Positions 9,974-19,984 of a stretch of 64,000 nucleotides of DNA are shown here, one piece after another. The notes under the pieces are model-generated. The model saw only the letters and a list, made by a program, of their open reading frames with translations. It was not told the DNA's origin and did not search any database. Where the stretch lies: contig PYSS01000014.1 in assembly GCA_003049465.1 (NCBI GenBank), forward strand, positions 62,001-126,000, given 5' to 3'. Within the stretch, counting starts at the first letter, position 1; each line of letters starts with the position of its first letter. The DNA comes from Magnaporthiopsis rhizophila. Lineage: Eukaryota; Ascomycota; Sordariomycetes; Magnaporthales; Magnaporthaceae. The position numbers and the translations under genes were made by a program.

Positions 9974-10969
9974 CTACGACCTGGCAGCGGCCCGGACCTG
10001 CACCCGGTACGAGGCCAGATCGACCAGGCTCAGGACCCTGGCGATGCGGCCGCCGTCAAACCAGTAGTAGACGTGCTCGGCGAAGGCCCCGGGCTCGAGC
10101 GGGGCGCCCGACGGCTCGACGCTGCCGGCCCAGCGCTTGCGCGGCACCCCGGTGAACTCGAGGCGCACGGCGAGACGCTGGCGGTCCTCATCGACCAGCA
10201 GCGTGTGGATCGTGAAACTGAGCCCCTCGATGGCCTGCTGCGCGTCCTCCATCAGCCCGCCGTACTCGGTCAGCGAGAAGTCGCGGCCGTTGTGCCGCAC
10301 CGTCGGATGGCAGAACCGCGCCAGGTCCGTGTCCATGGTGCGCGCGTTTATGCAGTCGATGTACGCGCGGTAGGTTGCCGACAACTCGGCGGCCGTCAGG
10401 CGTTTTGGTGCCGGCGTCGATGATGTGGCGTCCGTCGCGAGGTCTGGCTGCATGGCGGCGACGTTCTCGTCCCGGAACACGCCCCCGACGTCGCCAACGG
10501 TCTTGATATCCAGGACGCGGCCGTCCCTGATCCGGCAGAACAGGTGGTGCAGTACCGTGAGCCGCCTGCCTCCGTCGCTCGGGCTGGCTGCTGCCGTCGC
10601 CCCTGGACTGGGCATTATGTCAGCTGTCGACACGATACCGGCCAGGCGTGCGGCCATACCGACGCCGCCGTCGACCACATCCTCCCAGTACTTATCCTCC
10701 AAGTCCGAGGGCAGGATGATGCGGCAGATGATGCGGGCGGCGACGACCTGGGCAGTCTCGTCGCTGACGACGGTCTCAATCTCGAAGGCGCCCTCGGGCA
10801 GGGCGAGGGTGAGCTCTCGCAGCTTGGACAGGAACTCGTCGCGGGGATATCTCTGATTGTTGTACATCACCTGGCCATAGCCACGGATGAGCTCGGCGAT
10901 CTCTGCCCAGCGGCCGGCGTTGATGTGGTCGATGAAGGCGCGGACGATTGCCTCGACCGTCATGGTCAA
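9974..10969 (-). CDS. tandem SnoaL/NTF2-like fold protein
   Basis: Single-exon gene of 331 residues with two NTF2/SnoaL-like halves. The first (1 to about 165) starts VEAIVRAFIDHINAGRWAEI. The second (about 195-325) starts LSATYRAYIDCINARTMDTD and repeats the order helix, RYPRDEF or NGRDFSLTEYG, then strands ending HHLFCRIRDGRVLDIKTVGD or EHVYYWFDGGRIARVLSLVD. The fold is shared by SnoaL polyketide cyclases, ketosteroid isomerases and many fungal proteins of unknown role. A linker rich in Thr/Ala/Pro joins the halves. No signal peptide is present, so the protein is presumably cytosolic. Substrate unknown. Confidence 0.7.
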   Translation of the reverse strand: MTMTVEAIVRAFIDHINAGRWAEIAELIRGYGQVMYNNQRYPRDEFLSKLRELTLALPEGAFEIETVVSDETAQVVAARIICRIILPSDLEDKYWEDVVDGGVGMAARLAGIVSTADIMPSPGATAAASPSDGGRRLTVLHHLFCRIRDGRVLDIKTVGDVGGVFRDENVAAMQPDLATDATSSTPAPKRLTAAELSATYRAYIDCINARTMDTDLARFCHPTVRHNGRDFSLTEYGGLMEDAQQAIEGLSFTIHTLLVDEDRQRLAVRLEFTGVPRKRWAGSVEPSGAPLEPGAFAEHVYYWFDGGRIARVLSLVDLASYRVQVRAAARS

Positions 10970-12722
10970 GTCGCCACTTCGGAACTATTTGCGAGTCTGC
11001 TGCTCCTTTCTCTTCGAGCTAGGTGTGCAGCCAGCTTCTCGGTTATGCCGTCTGACCGAAGGATGGATACGTAGTGGGTGTGCCAAGGCGACGGAGCAAG
11101 GAGGAAAGACGGTCGTATTCAGCGCTGTGGGGCGACGTCGTAGCGAGGAGAGGAAGCCGAGCGGCCATATAGGTCGTTATATGAGCATCACCGGCTGCGT
11201 GACGAGTCTTGGCACGTTGACCAAAAAGTAGCGCAGACCTCGCATACAAATCCACGGTGCGCCGTTGTGGTCGTGTTATTATTTGGTCAACGTGCTAGGC
11301 TTGGAAGCCGACATATCCTTGGACCATGTGCCGAGGAGATCTCTGCGGTGGCGCGCGGGAACAGCGGCAGGCACTGGAACCAAGAGGCAGAGCCCGCCTG
11401 CCGCGAGAGACGGCGGGCTCTGGTGGTTGATGGGCATGAGTCTGATGGTGGGTGGTAGTGGCCGGGCACATCGGTCTGGTGGTGGCCCAGGATGTCGGTC
11501 GATGGGACACCGCTCAATCCCGCTCGAGCCTGCCTACTGCGACTGGCAAAGTGACGTCATCCCATGGGTCGTCCGTCTCCGGGATGGAGGGGTGTCGATG
11601 GAGCACGCAAGACCACCCATTTACGGATCCTAATCCCATGGGCCACCCTCCGTGGATGCACTTACACTCCACACAGGCACAGACGACACCCAGGAGCACG
11701 ATCGGAGCCGGAAGCGGACCCAGATCTGCCTACTATTCCGTGATGGCCACTGCCGCCGCCGACATCATCTGGTCTATCTGCTGACTCGAGCTGGTGAGAC
11801 CGCAGGAAACGAGCGAAAGGGACAGCATATCGGCTCCGCTGACCGCCCACCCTTCTGCCCTTGGCCTCACCCGCCCGCTACAATGTGGTATTATTCCTCT
11901 CTCGACAGAATACCATCCCCGCTGGGCTGTGTCGGGGCGTGTTACCTACGAACTCGCCAACTAGCCACCTCCCGTACACTGGGTTGTCCACGCGCCCAAT
12001 GCCCCGGCGGCGAGTGCTCCTCGGACCGGACCGGACACGTACGGTGGGCGGCGAGGGAGTCTTAGTGAGCGCCGGCCAGACTAAGGCAGGGCATGGCTGT
12101 CAAGGCGGTCGAGGTTTACTCGGCATGATCCGCAGAAGCGGCTAGCCGTCATCGACACAGTTCCATATAGCAGCGGCTAGTTAGGGCTTCTCCTGTCGAC
12201 CTGGAACGACACTGACTGACGCCTGCTTGCCGAGCACATTCCATGACTTCTCGCCCCGTCCAGAATTTCAGCTTCCTGGCAGTAAAGAGACAAGCCCATC
12301 AAAGACGAGAGTGGCGATTCCCTGGTCGGGCATCGGGTAAAGACCAGCATATTCACACCACTGGTATACGCCCAAACTGGCCGGAAAGGTAGTCCTTTGG
12401 TGGCTTGGAAAAATATGCAAACATTTAGCACACTCTGGTTGCAAACTAGAGCGGCCGGAGCCGAGCTTAGCGCGGCGCAGTCTCGATGTCCACCCTCGCC
12501 GATCCTCCAGCCCGGTCTGGCCGCATCGGCGTTCTGCAAGTGCGATTAGCGCCGAAAGGGAGAGACCTCGGCCGGTCACATGCAGGTGGTGGACCAGTGT
12601 CTAGTGAGAATCCCATCTCCCTGGGGTTTAAGGAGAAGCAGTGCCTGCCTCACTCGATCCTTGCCCGAGCACAGCACGTCTGTAGCACATCATCGGCGGC
12701 TCGGCTGCAAGGTTCCATCACC
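10970..12722. other. gene-free stretch of 1.75 kb
   Basis: It is flanked by divergently transcribed genes. Only short frames occur, with no domain, signal peptide or consistent splice sites, so I see no supportable gene. It presumably holds the two promoters. Confidence 0.5.
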
Positions 12723-13956
12723 ATGGCGCCTCTTTTAAGGCAAACAGCATCGATACTCTACGTTACGCTGCCCCTGCTCGCCCTGTCCCTTGCCGGTGCT
12801 AAAGCGGATGTCGTGGGGACAGATCTCTCTGCGACGGCCTTCCCAAAAACCGCACAGAGGCCCGCACTTGGCGGGCAACCGCTAAGACCGGCAGCGACGG
12901 TGGCAGTAGCGGAGGTGACCCAGGCGCCGGATCTACGGCGAGGCGTCCGAGCGGTCCGAAGGCGACAAGGGCCGACGGCGACAGAGCCGACGCCGAGGTC
13001 TCTCACCGTAACGTACGCACGCGACGAAACGTGCGGCTATGTGTCGGCCGCGCCCGGTGCGCCGATTACCTGCTCGCAGGGCAAGAGATGCATGTGGACG
13101 GCCAACACCATAAAAGGCATCATCTGTGCCGGCGGAGTCCAGACTCTACGCTGCGTCGATCGGGAGGTGGCGCTTGACCCCCAGAGTGTGCAATGACATC
13201 TGCATGAGCAACCAGCAAATACTGAAATGGTGAGCTCTGGTTTAATGCGTCCTGAGTATGACGGCCCGGGAGGAAAGGGATGACTGACACTACACCCCCA
13301 GCACCAACACGAACCTGCCGTTCTGCCGCACTTATTTGTATCCGGACGACGTCACAGGCTACGACTGCCAGCCTAGCCAGTCACCGACCACCCAGGTCGT
13401 CGCTTTTACCTGGCCCGATCAGCCAGTACGGCCTTTGGTCACCGTAACTATGGATACGAGAGGCTTGTCCGCGACGCAGCACACATCCACGCCCTGTGAG
13501 ACTGCCTTCACCTTCGCACCGCCGCCGTTGCAAGCAGAACCAATAACAGAAAGCCAGAGCAGCCATAGTCTGAACATACCGGCCATCGTGGGCGATTCAC
13601 TCGGTGGCCTGGCCGTGTTCATCCTGGCGGCGATGGCCATCTTCATCACTAAGAAATACCGAAGCGGTAGCAACCGAAAACGAGACAGCGGCGCCGACAG
13701 CACGGCACCTGCGCCGCCGACGTACGATCGGATCGGCATCCACCACGGCGCCCACAACAAGTCAGATCGCGAGCCGAGCCCGCTCTGCCGGAACCCGACG
13801 GTGCTCAGACGCCAACCCGCGCGCGACAGTGTGATCGTCGTGTCGCAGAACCCGAGCACCCACCGGCTGAGCACACAGTCATCGGCTACGCTTGTCGGGC
13901 ATCAGCAAGGCACGGGGTCGTCAAGCGGACAGCCCGAAACGATCCAGGAGGGGTGA
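12723..13956 (+). CDS. single-pass membrane protein with Cys-rich ectodomain; apparent 1-nt frameshift
   Basis: Signal peptide (MAPLLRQTASILYVTLPLLAL), then a variable linker and a Cys-rich ectodomain (ETCGYVSAAPGAPITC, CMW, GIIC, RCVD). A transmembrane helix (about IPAIVGDSLGGLAVFILAAMAIFIT) and a Ser/Thr/Pro-rich cytoplasmic tail follow in exon 2. The intron is 13230-13301 (GTGAGC, GACTGAC branch, CCCCAG). The frame that opens at 12723 hits a stop at 13194-13196. The conserved continuation (VCNDICMSNQQILK) lies one base over, and the change falls at a run of five C (13178-13182). After the shift and splice the reading continues KCTNTNLPFCRTYLYP. The architecture resembles fungal mucin-like surface or sensor proteins; function unknown. 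It is either a recent lesion or a sequence error. Confidence 0.6.
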
Positions 13957-15226
13957 TGGACCAGCCGATCCACGAAATGGGGCGGGTTATATAGGACGTG
14001 AGAGTGGGACGAGCGGGGATCATTTCTAGGGGCATGGGAAGTGATTGTGGCGAGTTCGTTTGTGGCGCCTTTTGATTGGAAGGCGTTTTGTATTGCTTAC
14101 GCGCTGCCGTACAAGCCAATGAAGTTAGAATCCTATTTCAGCTTTGGCCTGGGGGCTGCATATATGTAAGCTGCCAAGGAGCACTGCCAATCCTGTGCAG
14201 TGCGCTTGTGCTTTTAGGGAGACGAACGCCTCCTTGATTTCGTATCTCGTATGGCCTCGGCGAGCCGGCGAGTTGGAATTACTCAGATGCCCATGCCTCG
14301 CCACGCCTGGAAGATATGGGAATCTGCTGTGGACTGGAGCCCATGACGCCCTTTCGAAGATTCACCATCCCAGGGGCCAGGAATTCGAAAGCTGAACTTG
14401 GAGGGATCGCTAGACGACGTTGAAGGATGCGCCAGGGCCGCTGTGAGGGTTGCAACAAGACACTCTCGCCAGGTAGGACGAAGGGAGAAATTCCAGGGCT
14501 GAATCTTTTGCCATCTGCATGCCTCGCCAAATCCGCCTCACTCTTTTCAGCGTGGCGCAGGCGGAGCCGACTTTGGCTCAGCCGAACTGGCTACTAGAGC
14601 GAAGGATTTCGAGCAAGGATTAGACGCGACTTTACTTTAATCCCACCACCGCAGTGGTGCCCCTGAGGGAGGTTGAGAGAGCCCTACTGCGACGCACTGC
14701 ACGCCACCTGTTGGTGTTCGAGCAACCAATCTCGACGCTCCTCGTTCGTGGTGACACAGGCCAGGTACAATCAGCAGGGCAGCGGCGTGGATTACTGCAC
14801 GGCGCGACGGAGGGATGGATCACATCACAGCACCAAACGGACGTGGAGTAATTTCTGAGAGCAGGGCAAGGCCAGTCTGTTGCTTCTGCTATCTGAGATC
14901 GGGTGTGCGACCCGTAGACAGCCTTGCAGGTTTGGCCTGGGGAACGGCTCGCCCTGACCTGAGCCCTGATTACTGTTCGCGATGCTTCTGCTATCGTCTC
15001 TGACTATGCTGCTCGGCTCCGTCGAGAGATTCTATCTATAAGAATTGGTGGAAGCCTGCTCATCTCGGTCTTCTCGGATCATCACAGCATCGCAAGCAAC
15101 ACAGCAAACTATCGAATAGCCCTGACCACATCTCGCACTAACCGCCGCACCTTCCAGGCAACTATCGCTCCGATCTTGCAGCCTTCTCGCTGACTCCAAC
15201 AAGCAAACAGACATCCCACTGACAAA
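13957..15226. other. intergenic, upstream region of the KEP gene
   Basis: Short frames only. Near the right end there is a TATA-like element and a pyrimidine-rich leader leading to the start codon at 15227. No gene is supported. Confidence 0.5.
15037..15042 (+). promoter_or_regulatory. TATA-like element of the KEP gene
   Basis: TATAAG within CTATCTATAAG, about 190 bp upstream of the start codon at 15227. Position and sequence only. Confidence 0.35.
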
Positions 15227-16294
15227 ATGCGTTCCGCTAGCTTCGCCGCCTTCCTTCTCTCGGCTGCCCTGCCCTCCATTGCTACTGCGCTAACTGCCGA
15301 CTCCGGCAGCTTCGAGCCCCTCGCCGCCAGGACCGTGGGCAGCCCCGAGGCCTATGCCGACCTGCAGCTGGCCGCGCGGGACCTGAGCCAGGACCCCACG
15401 GCCGAGCACCTGCAGAAGCGCTTCTGGACCGCGCTGTTCACCGCCGCGCCCCTCGTCATCGACACCATCGGCTCGCTCTTTGGCAAGAAGAAGGGCAAGC
15501 GCGACGAGGTGGCCGAGCTGCTGGCCCGGTACAGCCTCGACGCCGCCGCCGCCGCCCCCGAGCTCGCCGCGCGCGCCCCGCCCGTGCACCTGCCGGCCAG
15601 CCTGGCCGCCAACGTGCTGGCCGTGTACGACCAAAACGGCAACGTCGTGTACGACAAGGACCAGCAGCACGCCAAGAAGCCGGCCAAGCGCACGGCCCCC
15701 AGCTTCGGCGAGGTCCTGACCTCGTTCGACCTGACCAAGAACCTGGCCACCGTCACGCCCGAGGGCATCCAGAGGCGCGCGCCCGATGCTCCGCCGTCGC
15801 CCGCCCCGGCCGCCGACAAGAAGATCATGGCCCTGTTCAACGACGACGGCAGCCTCATCGGCTACTACCCGGCCAAGACGGGCAAGCGTGACCTGCCCGC
15901 CGGCGTCGAGGAGCAGGCCCAGGCCGTGGCGCTCTTCAACGACGACGGCAGCCTCGTTGGCGTGTACCCGAAGCAGGGTGCTCAGAAGCGCGATGTCGAG
16001 GAGGCCGACGCTGATGAGGCCGACGCTGATGAGGCCGACGCTGATGAGGCCGACGTTGACGAAGCCTTTGCTGACGACGCCGACGTCGGGGACGCCGACT
16101 TTGAGAACATCGTCGACAAGCGCGACGGCAGCGCCATGGAGACGTTTGTCCAGGACGCCATGGCTGAAGATGCCGCCGAGGCTGAGGCTGAGGCTGAGGC
16201 TGAGGCCGACGCCGCGGATGCCGATGCCCAGGGAGAGAACCTCGTCCGCCGCGTCGTCGGTATGCGGGGCGCCCCTATCGGCTTCCGCGCCTAG
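15227..16294 (+). CDS. Kex2-processed repeat (KEP) secreted precursor
   Basis: Single-exon gene of 355 residues with a signal peptide (1 to about 22). The chain is cut by dibasic sites typical of Kex2: KR at 64-65, 91-92, 154-155, 220-221, 254-255 and 298-299, RR at 183-184 and 341-342. Three related segments carry the motif L(F/Y)(N/D)xxG(S/N)(L/V): LAVYDQNGNVV (131-141), ALFNDDGSLIG (202-212) and ALFNDDGSLVG (235-245). Residues 66-90, between two KR sites, form a hydrophobic, probably helical peptide that starts FWTALF and ends GSLFGKKKG. A very acidic repeat (EADAD) and an Ala/Glu repeat follow. KEPs release pheromone-like, RiPP-core or membrane-active peptides. No DUF3328 (UstY) gene is visible nearby, so a cyclic RiPP role is less likely. 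Product function is inference. Confidence 0.75.
   Translation: MRSASFAAFLLSAALPSIATALTADSGSFEPLAARTVGSPEAYADLQLAARDLSQDPTAEHLQKRFWTALFTAAPLVIDTIGSLFGKKKGKRDEVAELLARYSLDAAAAAPELAARAPPVHLPASLAANVLAVYDQNGNVVYDKDQQHAKKPAKRTAPSFGEVLTSFDLTKNLATVTPEGIQRRAPDAPPSPAPAADKKIMALFNDDGSLIGYYPAKTGKRDLPAGVEEQAQAVALFNDDGSLVGVYPKQGAQKRDVEEADADEADADEADADEADVDEAFADDADVGDADFENIVDKRDGSAMETFVQDAMAEDAAEAEAEAEAEADAADADAQGENLVRRVVGMRGAPIGFRA
16001..16060 (+). repeat. 15-bp in-gene tandem repeat, four copies
   Basis: The unit GAGGCCGACGCTGAT occurs at 16001, 16016 and 16031, with a variant at 16046. It encodes EADAD in the acidic spacer of the KEP precursor. The length keeps the frame. Confidence 0.9.
16178..16207 (+). 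repeat. 6-bp in-gene tandem repeat
   Basis: GAGGCT repeated four times plus a GAGGCC variant, coding for alternating Glu/Ala near the C-terminus of the KEP precursor. Confidence 0.85.
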
Positions 16295-16848
16295 GCGTTT
16301 GTTGAGGGTGCAGTTTTTCTCCTTGGTCTTTTGGTAAGTATTTAACGATAGGTTTAGCACGGCGCTGGCGGTTTTGTTTGTGGGATTCCATGGCGTTGGT
16401 TGGTTTTGATGCTCAATACAGTCTTTGATTTCCGTTCTCATATTTCCAGTGTCTTTGCCCTTGACCGCGTGTTCGTTCTCCTCGCCGATAGGTAGGTGCC
16501 TCTAGCGGTCCGCCTCCCGCCACATACGGCCCTAGTGGTTGTTATCCTTGTGGATGACGGCATCCCTAGAGAAGAGGCTAAGGCTCAGGGTTACACCAGA
16601 ACCGTCTATCGGCGTATACGAGAACATGTGCCCTGCTGCAGACTTTCTCGTCATATTACTATGGCTGCTACTGGCTACTGCACATTGGGCCAGCCTATCA
16701 CACCGCCTAGATACCTCCATTTACTTGCTTGCTGATGATACCTCCATGGCAATTGTCCTTCCTGACGCCCGCTCATGCCCCTAAATAAGGGCACTTCCCA
16801 GAAAAGCCTCAAGAGTCCATGCCTGTCTGCTGGCTCGACGTTCTGCCA
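16295..16848. other. convergent 3' regions, no gene seen
   Basis: Spacer between the KEP gene (plus) and the first paralogue (minus). Only short frames without recognisable content occur. Confidence 0.5.
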
Positions 16849-18112
16849 TCAGCGGATGACGACAAAGGCCCCAGAAGCGTCGTCTGTCTGCGACTGCTCG
16901 TCACGAGGGCTCGACGTTCCTGAGCGGGACGGACTGCCAATTTCCTCGTGTCCCGGACAGTCCTCAGGTCCCCTGGATCCGCACCCAGGGCAGACCCGAC
17001 AGAAGGGATAGCCGTTCACGCATAGGGGTCCCTGTGCCATCAGGAGCGTGGATGCGCGGGTAGCAACCGTCCCGAGGTCCTGCTCAAAGCTTGCAAGGCG
17101 ACGCTCGAACAGACACGCGACCGAGGTCCCGCGCCCGGCCGCTATGAGGTCGATGAGAAGTACAGCCAGGCCGCTGGCGACCTGGGCACGCAGATCCGCG
17201 TCCAGCATGACGCCGCAGTGGCGGCAGTTGCCCTGCTGCGAGACGTAGCGGTTCACGACGGCCATCTTGTTGCACATGCGCTGGAGAGCCTTGCAGAACT
17301 GGACGATGTCGTTGCTCTCGGAGCACTGTCGATGGGTTAGCATGTCTTTTGGGCCGTGGGCAACAATCCAAGGATCGGTCCTTCCTACCTCAAAGACGCT
17401 GAAGAGCAGGCCCCAGATGATGTCCCAGCCCTGCTCGACAGCTTCGCCCGGCTCCATGCCGCAGCCGGCCAAGAGGCAGTGGCCCGGACGCGTGGCTTCG
17501 CACCCGTCACACTTGCTGCGCACGTGCCGGGTGCTCTCGTGCGGAGACGTCTGCCTCGACGCGTACCTCGCTGCCGGGGAAGCTTGCGACAGCTGGCGGC
17601 GGCGCAGCTGGGGCTCGAGGATTGACACGCGGCGTTCGTCCTCGGCGGCCCATGGGACGGGCGTGTACCCGACCCTGGGCATGTCGGCCTGCAGCGAGCC
17701 GAGCAGAGACTCGAGGTGCTCGAGGGGTGCCACCGTTGAGAGGAACACCAGCGCGGCCCGGGATGAGGTGCGCTGGATGCCGAGGTGCGACACCAGCGTG
17801 GCGAGCGAGACTGGCGAGTCGATCGAGACGAGGTCCTTGCGGATGTAGTCTCGGCCTAAGGTTGCGCAGATGTGGTGGACGAGGGCCTCCCATGTCCGGA
17901 GGTGGTGCGAGTTGCTGGCGGTGTCCATTGTCAGTCAGTTGCTGGGTTGGGAGAGTCGGTCTCGTTGGTTCGACTTACGTGGTTTTACCGGTGCGTGAGG
18001 GCGCTCGACGTACATCTTCGGCGTCGGGCTCGGGGTCGGGCCACCGGAACTGCTTCAGTGCCAGGAGAGGATCAAACTCGGGGTCGTAGGGGGCTCTAGG
18101 GAGGCCGGCCAT
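16849..18112 (-). CDS. unrecognised protein, tandem paralogue A
   Basis: Three exons on the minus strand, 18112-17979, 17914-17389 and 17325-16849, give 378 residues. Intron 1 (17915-17978) is GTAAGT with a CTGAC branch. Intron 2 (17326-17388) is 63 nt and in frame, so it is easy to miss; it has GTAGGA, GCTAAC and GACAG. An ATG at 17928 lies inside intron 1 and is not the start. The model is supported by the neighbour at 18705-19735, which has introns at the same places and phases (2, then 0). Shared motifs are WExxxxHxC, SxRAALxF, LLxSVF followed by IVxFCK, and FxxDLGxxA. This copy adds Cys pairs (KCDGC, NCRHC) and a C-terminal FCRVCPGCG segment. Mostly helical; no signal peptide; family not recognised. 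Confidence 0.6.
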
Positions 18113-18704
18113 GATGGCGGTTGGGGAGTTGGTCTGTGGTGTAGACGAGAGTTCCGCAAGAACAGACGCCAGCTGTCTGGGCTGTGGGAGGATGCGCTGT
18201 TAAAGACCAGAAGAGGAGATGGATGGGGAACTATTGGAGCGAGAAGAGCCCATTGGCAGCGGGAATCTTCTGGGCCCCGGTTCAGGCCGTTTGCTCGCCC
18301 AGGCATTGACTGGTGACGTGTCCTGCAGCTTCCCGTCTTCACATAGGCCTCCCACCCACCCCATTCTGGCTATATGTGATAGCGGCAGCCTGCTCGCTTG
18401 ATGTTTGCTGAATCAAGCCACACGGGATTCTGCAGATGCAAGGATGGTTGTGACAAAGGCATCAGCACGGAGCAAGTGGAATGTCTCATGGCATACGGTC
18501 TTTATCGACAGCTGGCTCTAACTGGCTCGTAACATTACATGAGTTACGGAAGCCCAAAAAAGCTTCTGTCAATGGCCGATACCGACCAGAAGCCCGTGGA
18601 CGGTGTGATCCCTTGCTCTCCGATAACTGTCCTCCTATTTTACACAAGAACATCGTGCTCCTGCTGTTTGATCAGCTTGGCCAGGCCTCTCAGGAGCCGG
18701 CAGC
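18113..18704. other. spacer between the two paralogues
   Basis: Holds the presumed promoter of paralogue A and the 3' end of paralogue B. I see no third copy or other gene. Confidence 0.45.
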
Positions 18705-19735
18705 CTAGGATTCCTCCTGCGCATCGTCCTGTCCCGGCACCGGAGGAAGGTCCACCACCGAGGCAGAACCAAGAGCAACGGTCCGCCAAGCGAATTGCGC
18801 AATGTGGCCCAAATCCTCTCGAAAATCTCCCAGAAGTCCGGTAAAGGTCGGAGGGTCGGCCGTCGCGGGCGTGACTTCCTGGTCCAGGGCATGCTGGTGG
18901 AGAGCAAGCAGGTCGACGCATAGCTGGCAGATGCTCATGATGATCTGCGTGGGCAAGTCGGGCAGCAGCTGCGCAAAGGCGGCGGCGTCCTTTTCGATGC
19001 AGGCCTGGATGAAGGTTACCTGCATGCCCACGTGGTTGATGAGCTTGCAGAAGTGGACGATCTCGATGGTGGACGAGCCGTCGTCGTAGGCCTGGGATGC
19101 CATGGAAAGGTTAGACGTGGGATCAAATCGGTCGGTTGCGGATTTCTGCTGACCTTGAAGACGCTGTAGAGCAGGGCCCAGACAGTCATGCCCATCCAGC
19201 TGAGGGTGACCCGCGCTCGCCTCACGAGCGGCTTGCTGTCCCGCAGGGAACCGCCAAGGAGCGCGACGGTCTCCTCGGCCGTGTGGGTCTGCGTGTGGGA
19301 GCTTAGACCTTTGGCTAGGCGGCGCAGGCTCTGCAGCGATGGTAGCATGTTGACAAAGGCCAGCGCGGCGCGGGTGGACTGCACCTTGGGGCGGGACGAG
19401 GTTAGGCCCGTGTCGTTGTCGTTGAAACGGAACTTTTCGCCCGCGAGCTTGTTGTGGCAGAAGCTGAGCTTGGTGGCGCCCACCTGGACCAGGCCCTCCG
19501 CGCTGTAGACCATGGTCAGGCCCTCCATCAAGGGGCCCAGGCTGGTCTGGTGGCAGACATGGCGGATGAAGGTCTCCCAGATCTGCTTGTTGACGACTTG
19601 GCTGGGTTCGGTCAGCATGCGAAGTCGAGGCGGGAGATGTAGTATTTACCTTGGGTTGTGACAGTCCGGTGGAGGATCAGGCCTGGTCAGGATCTCGAGG
19701 AGATCGATCTTGGGCCTGAGGGCGTCCTGGGCCAT
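18705..19735 (-). CDS. unrecognised protein, tandem paralogue B
   Basis: Three exons, 19735-19650, 19601-19154 and 19091-18705, give 306 residues. Intron 1 (19602-19649, 48 nt) is GTAAAT with TGCTGAC and CCCAG. Intron 2 (19092-19153, 62 nt) has a GTCAGC donor, a CTAAC branch and a CCCAG acceptor. The start MAQDALRPK is in a strong context (CACCATGG); an ATG at 19618 lies inside intron 1. Exon 1 ends with RPDPPPD, matching WPDPEPD in paralogue A. The body shares WETFIRHVC, STRAALAF, LLYSVF, EIVHFCK and FREDLGHIA with A. It lacks A's C-terminal Cys segment. Helical, soluble, no recognised domain. Confidence 0.6.
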
Positions 19736-19984
19736 GGTGGTGTTGATGCCGGTCTGTTGCCGGTCTGTTGCGAGTCTGTTGCCAGCGAGGTGGTGTGTGT
19801 TGTCGGAAGAAATCTGCCAGTTGAGTTCAGAGATATTGATAGACACAAGCACAAATTTTTGCCACTGGGCTTACAAGTGACAGCGACTCAGACCTTGCTC
19901 ATTTCCTGGCCACTCCCACCGACATGTATGTCGGCGTCTGAAGGGCACGGACCGGTTGATATTGCCAAATTTCTACAATGCCTT

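Noticed and set aside
10970..12722. Possible missed gene in a 1.75-kb gap
   Set aside because: No frame over 143 codons, no signal peptide or domain, no consistent splice pairs.
15290..16441. 383-codon minus-strand frame opposite the KEP gene
   Set aside because: Antisense shadow with Gly/Val/Leu-rich composition; the plus strand has a signal peptide and dibasic sites.
15227..19735. A RiPP (ustiloxin-type) gene cluster around the KEP gene
   Set aside because: No DUF3328/UstY-like HxxHC protein, tyrosinase or P450 is present in the window.
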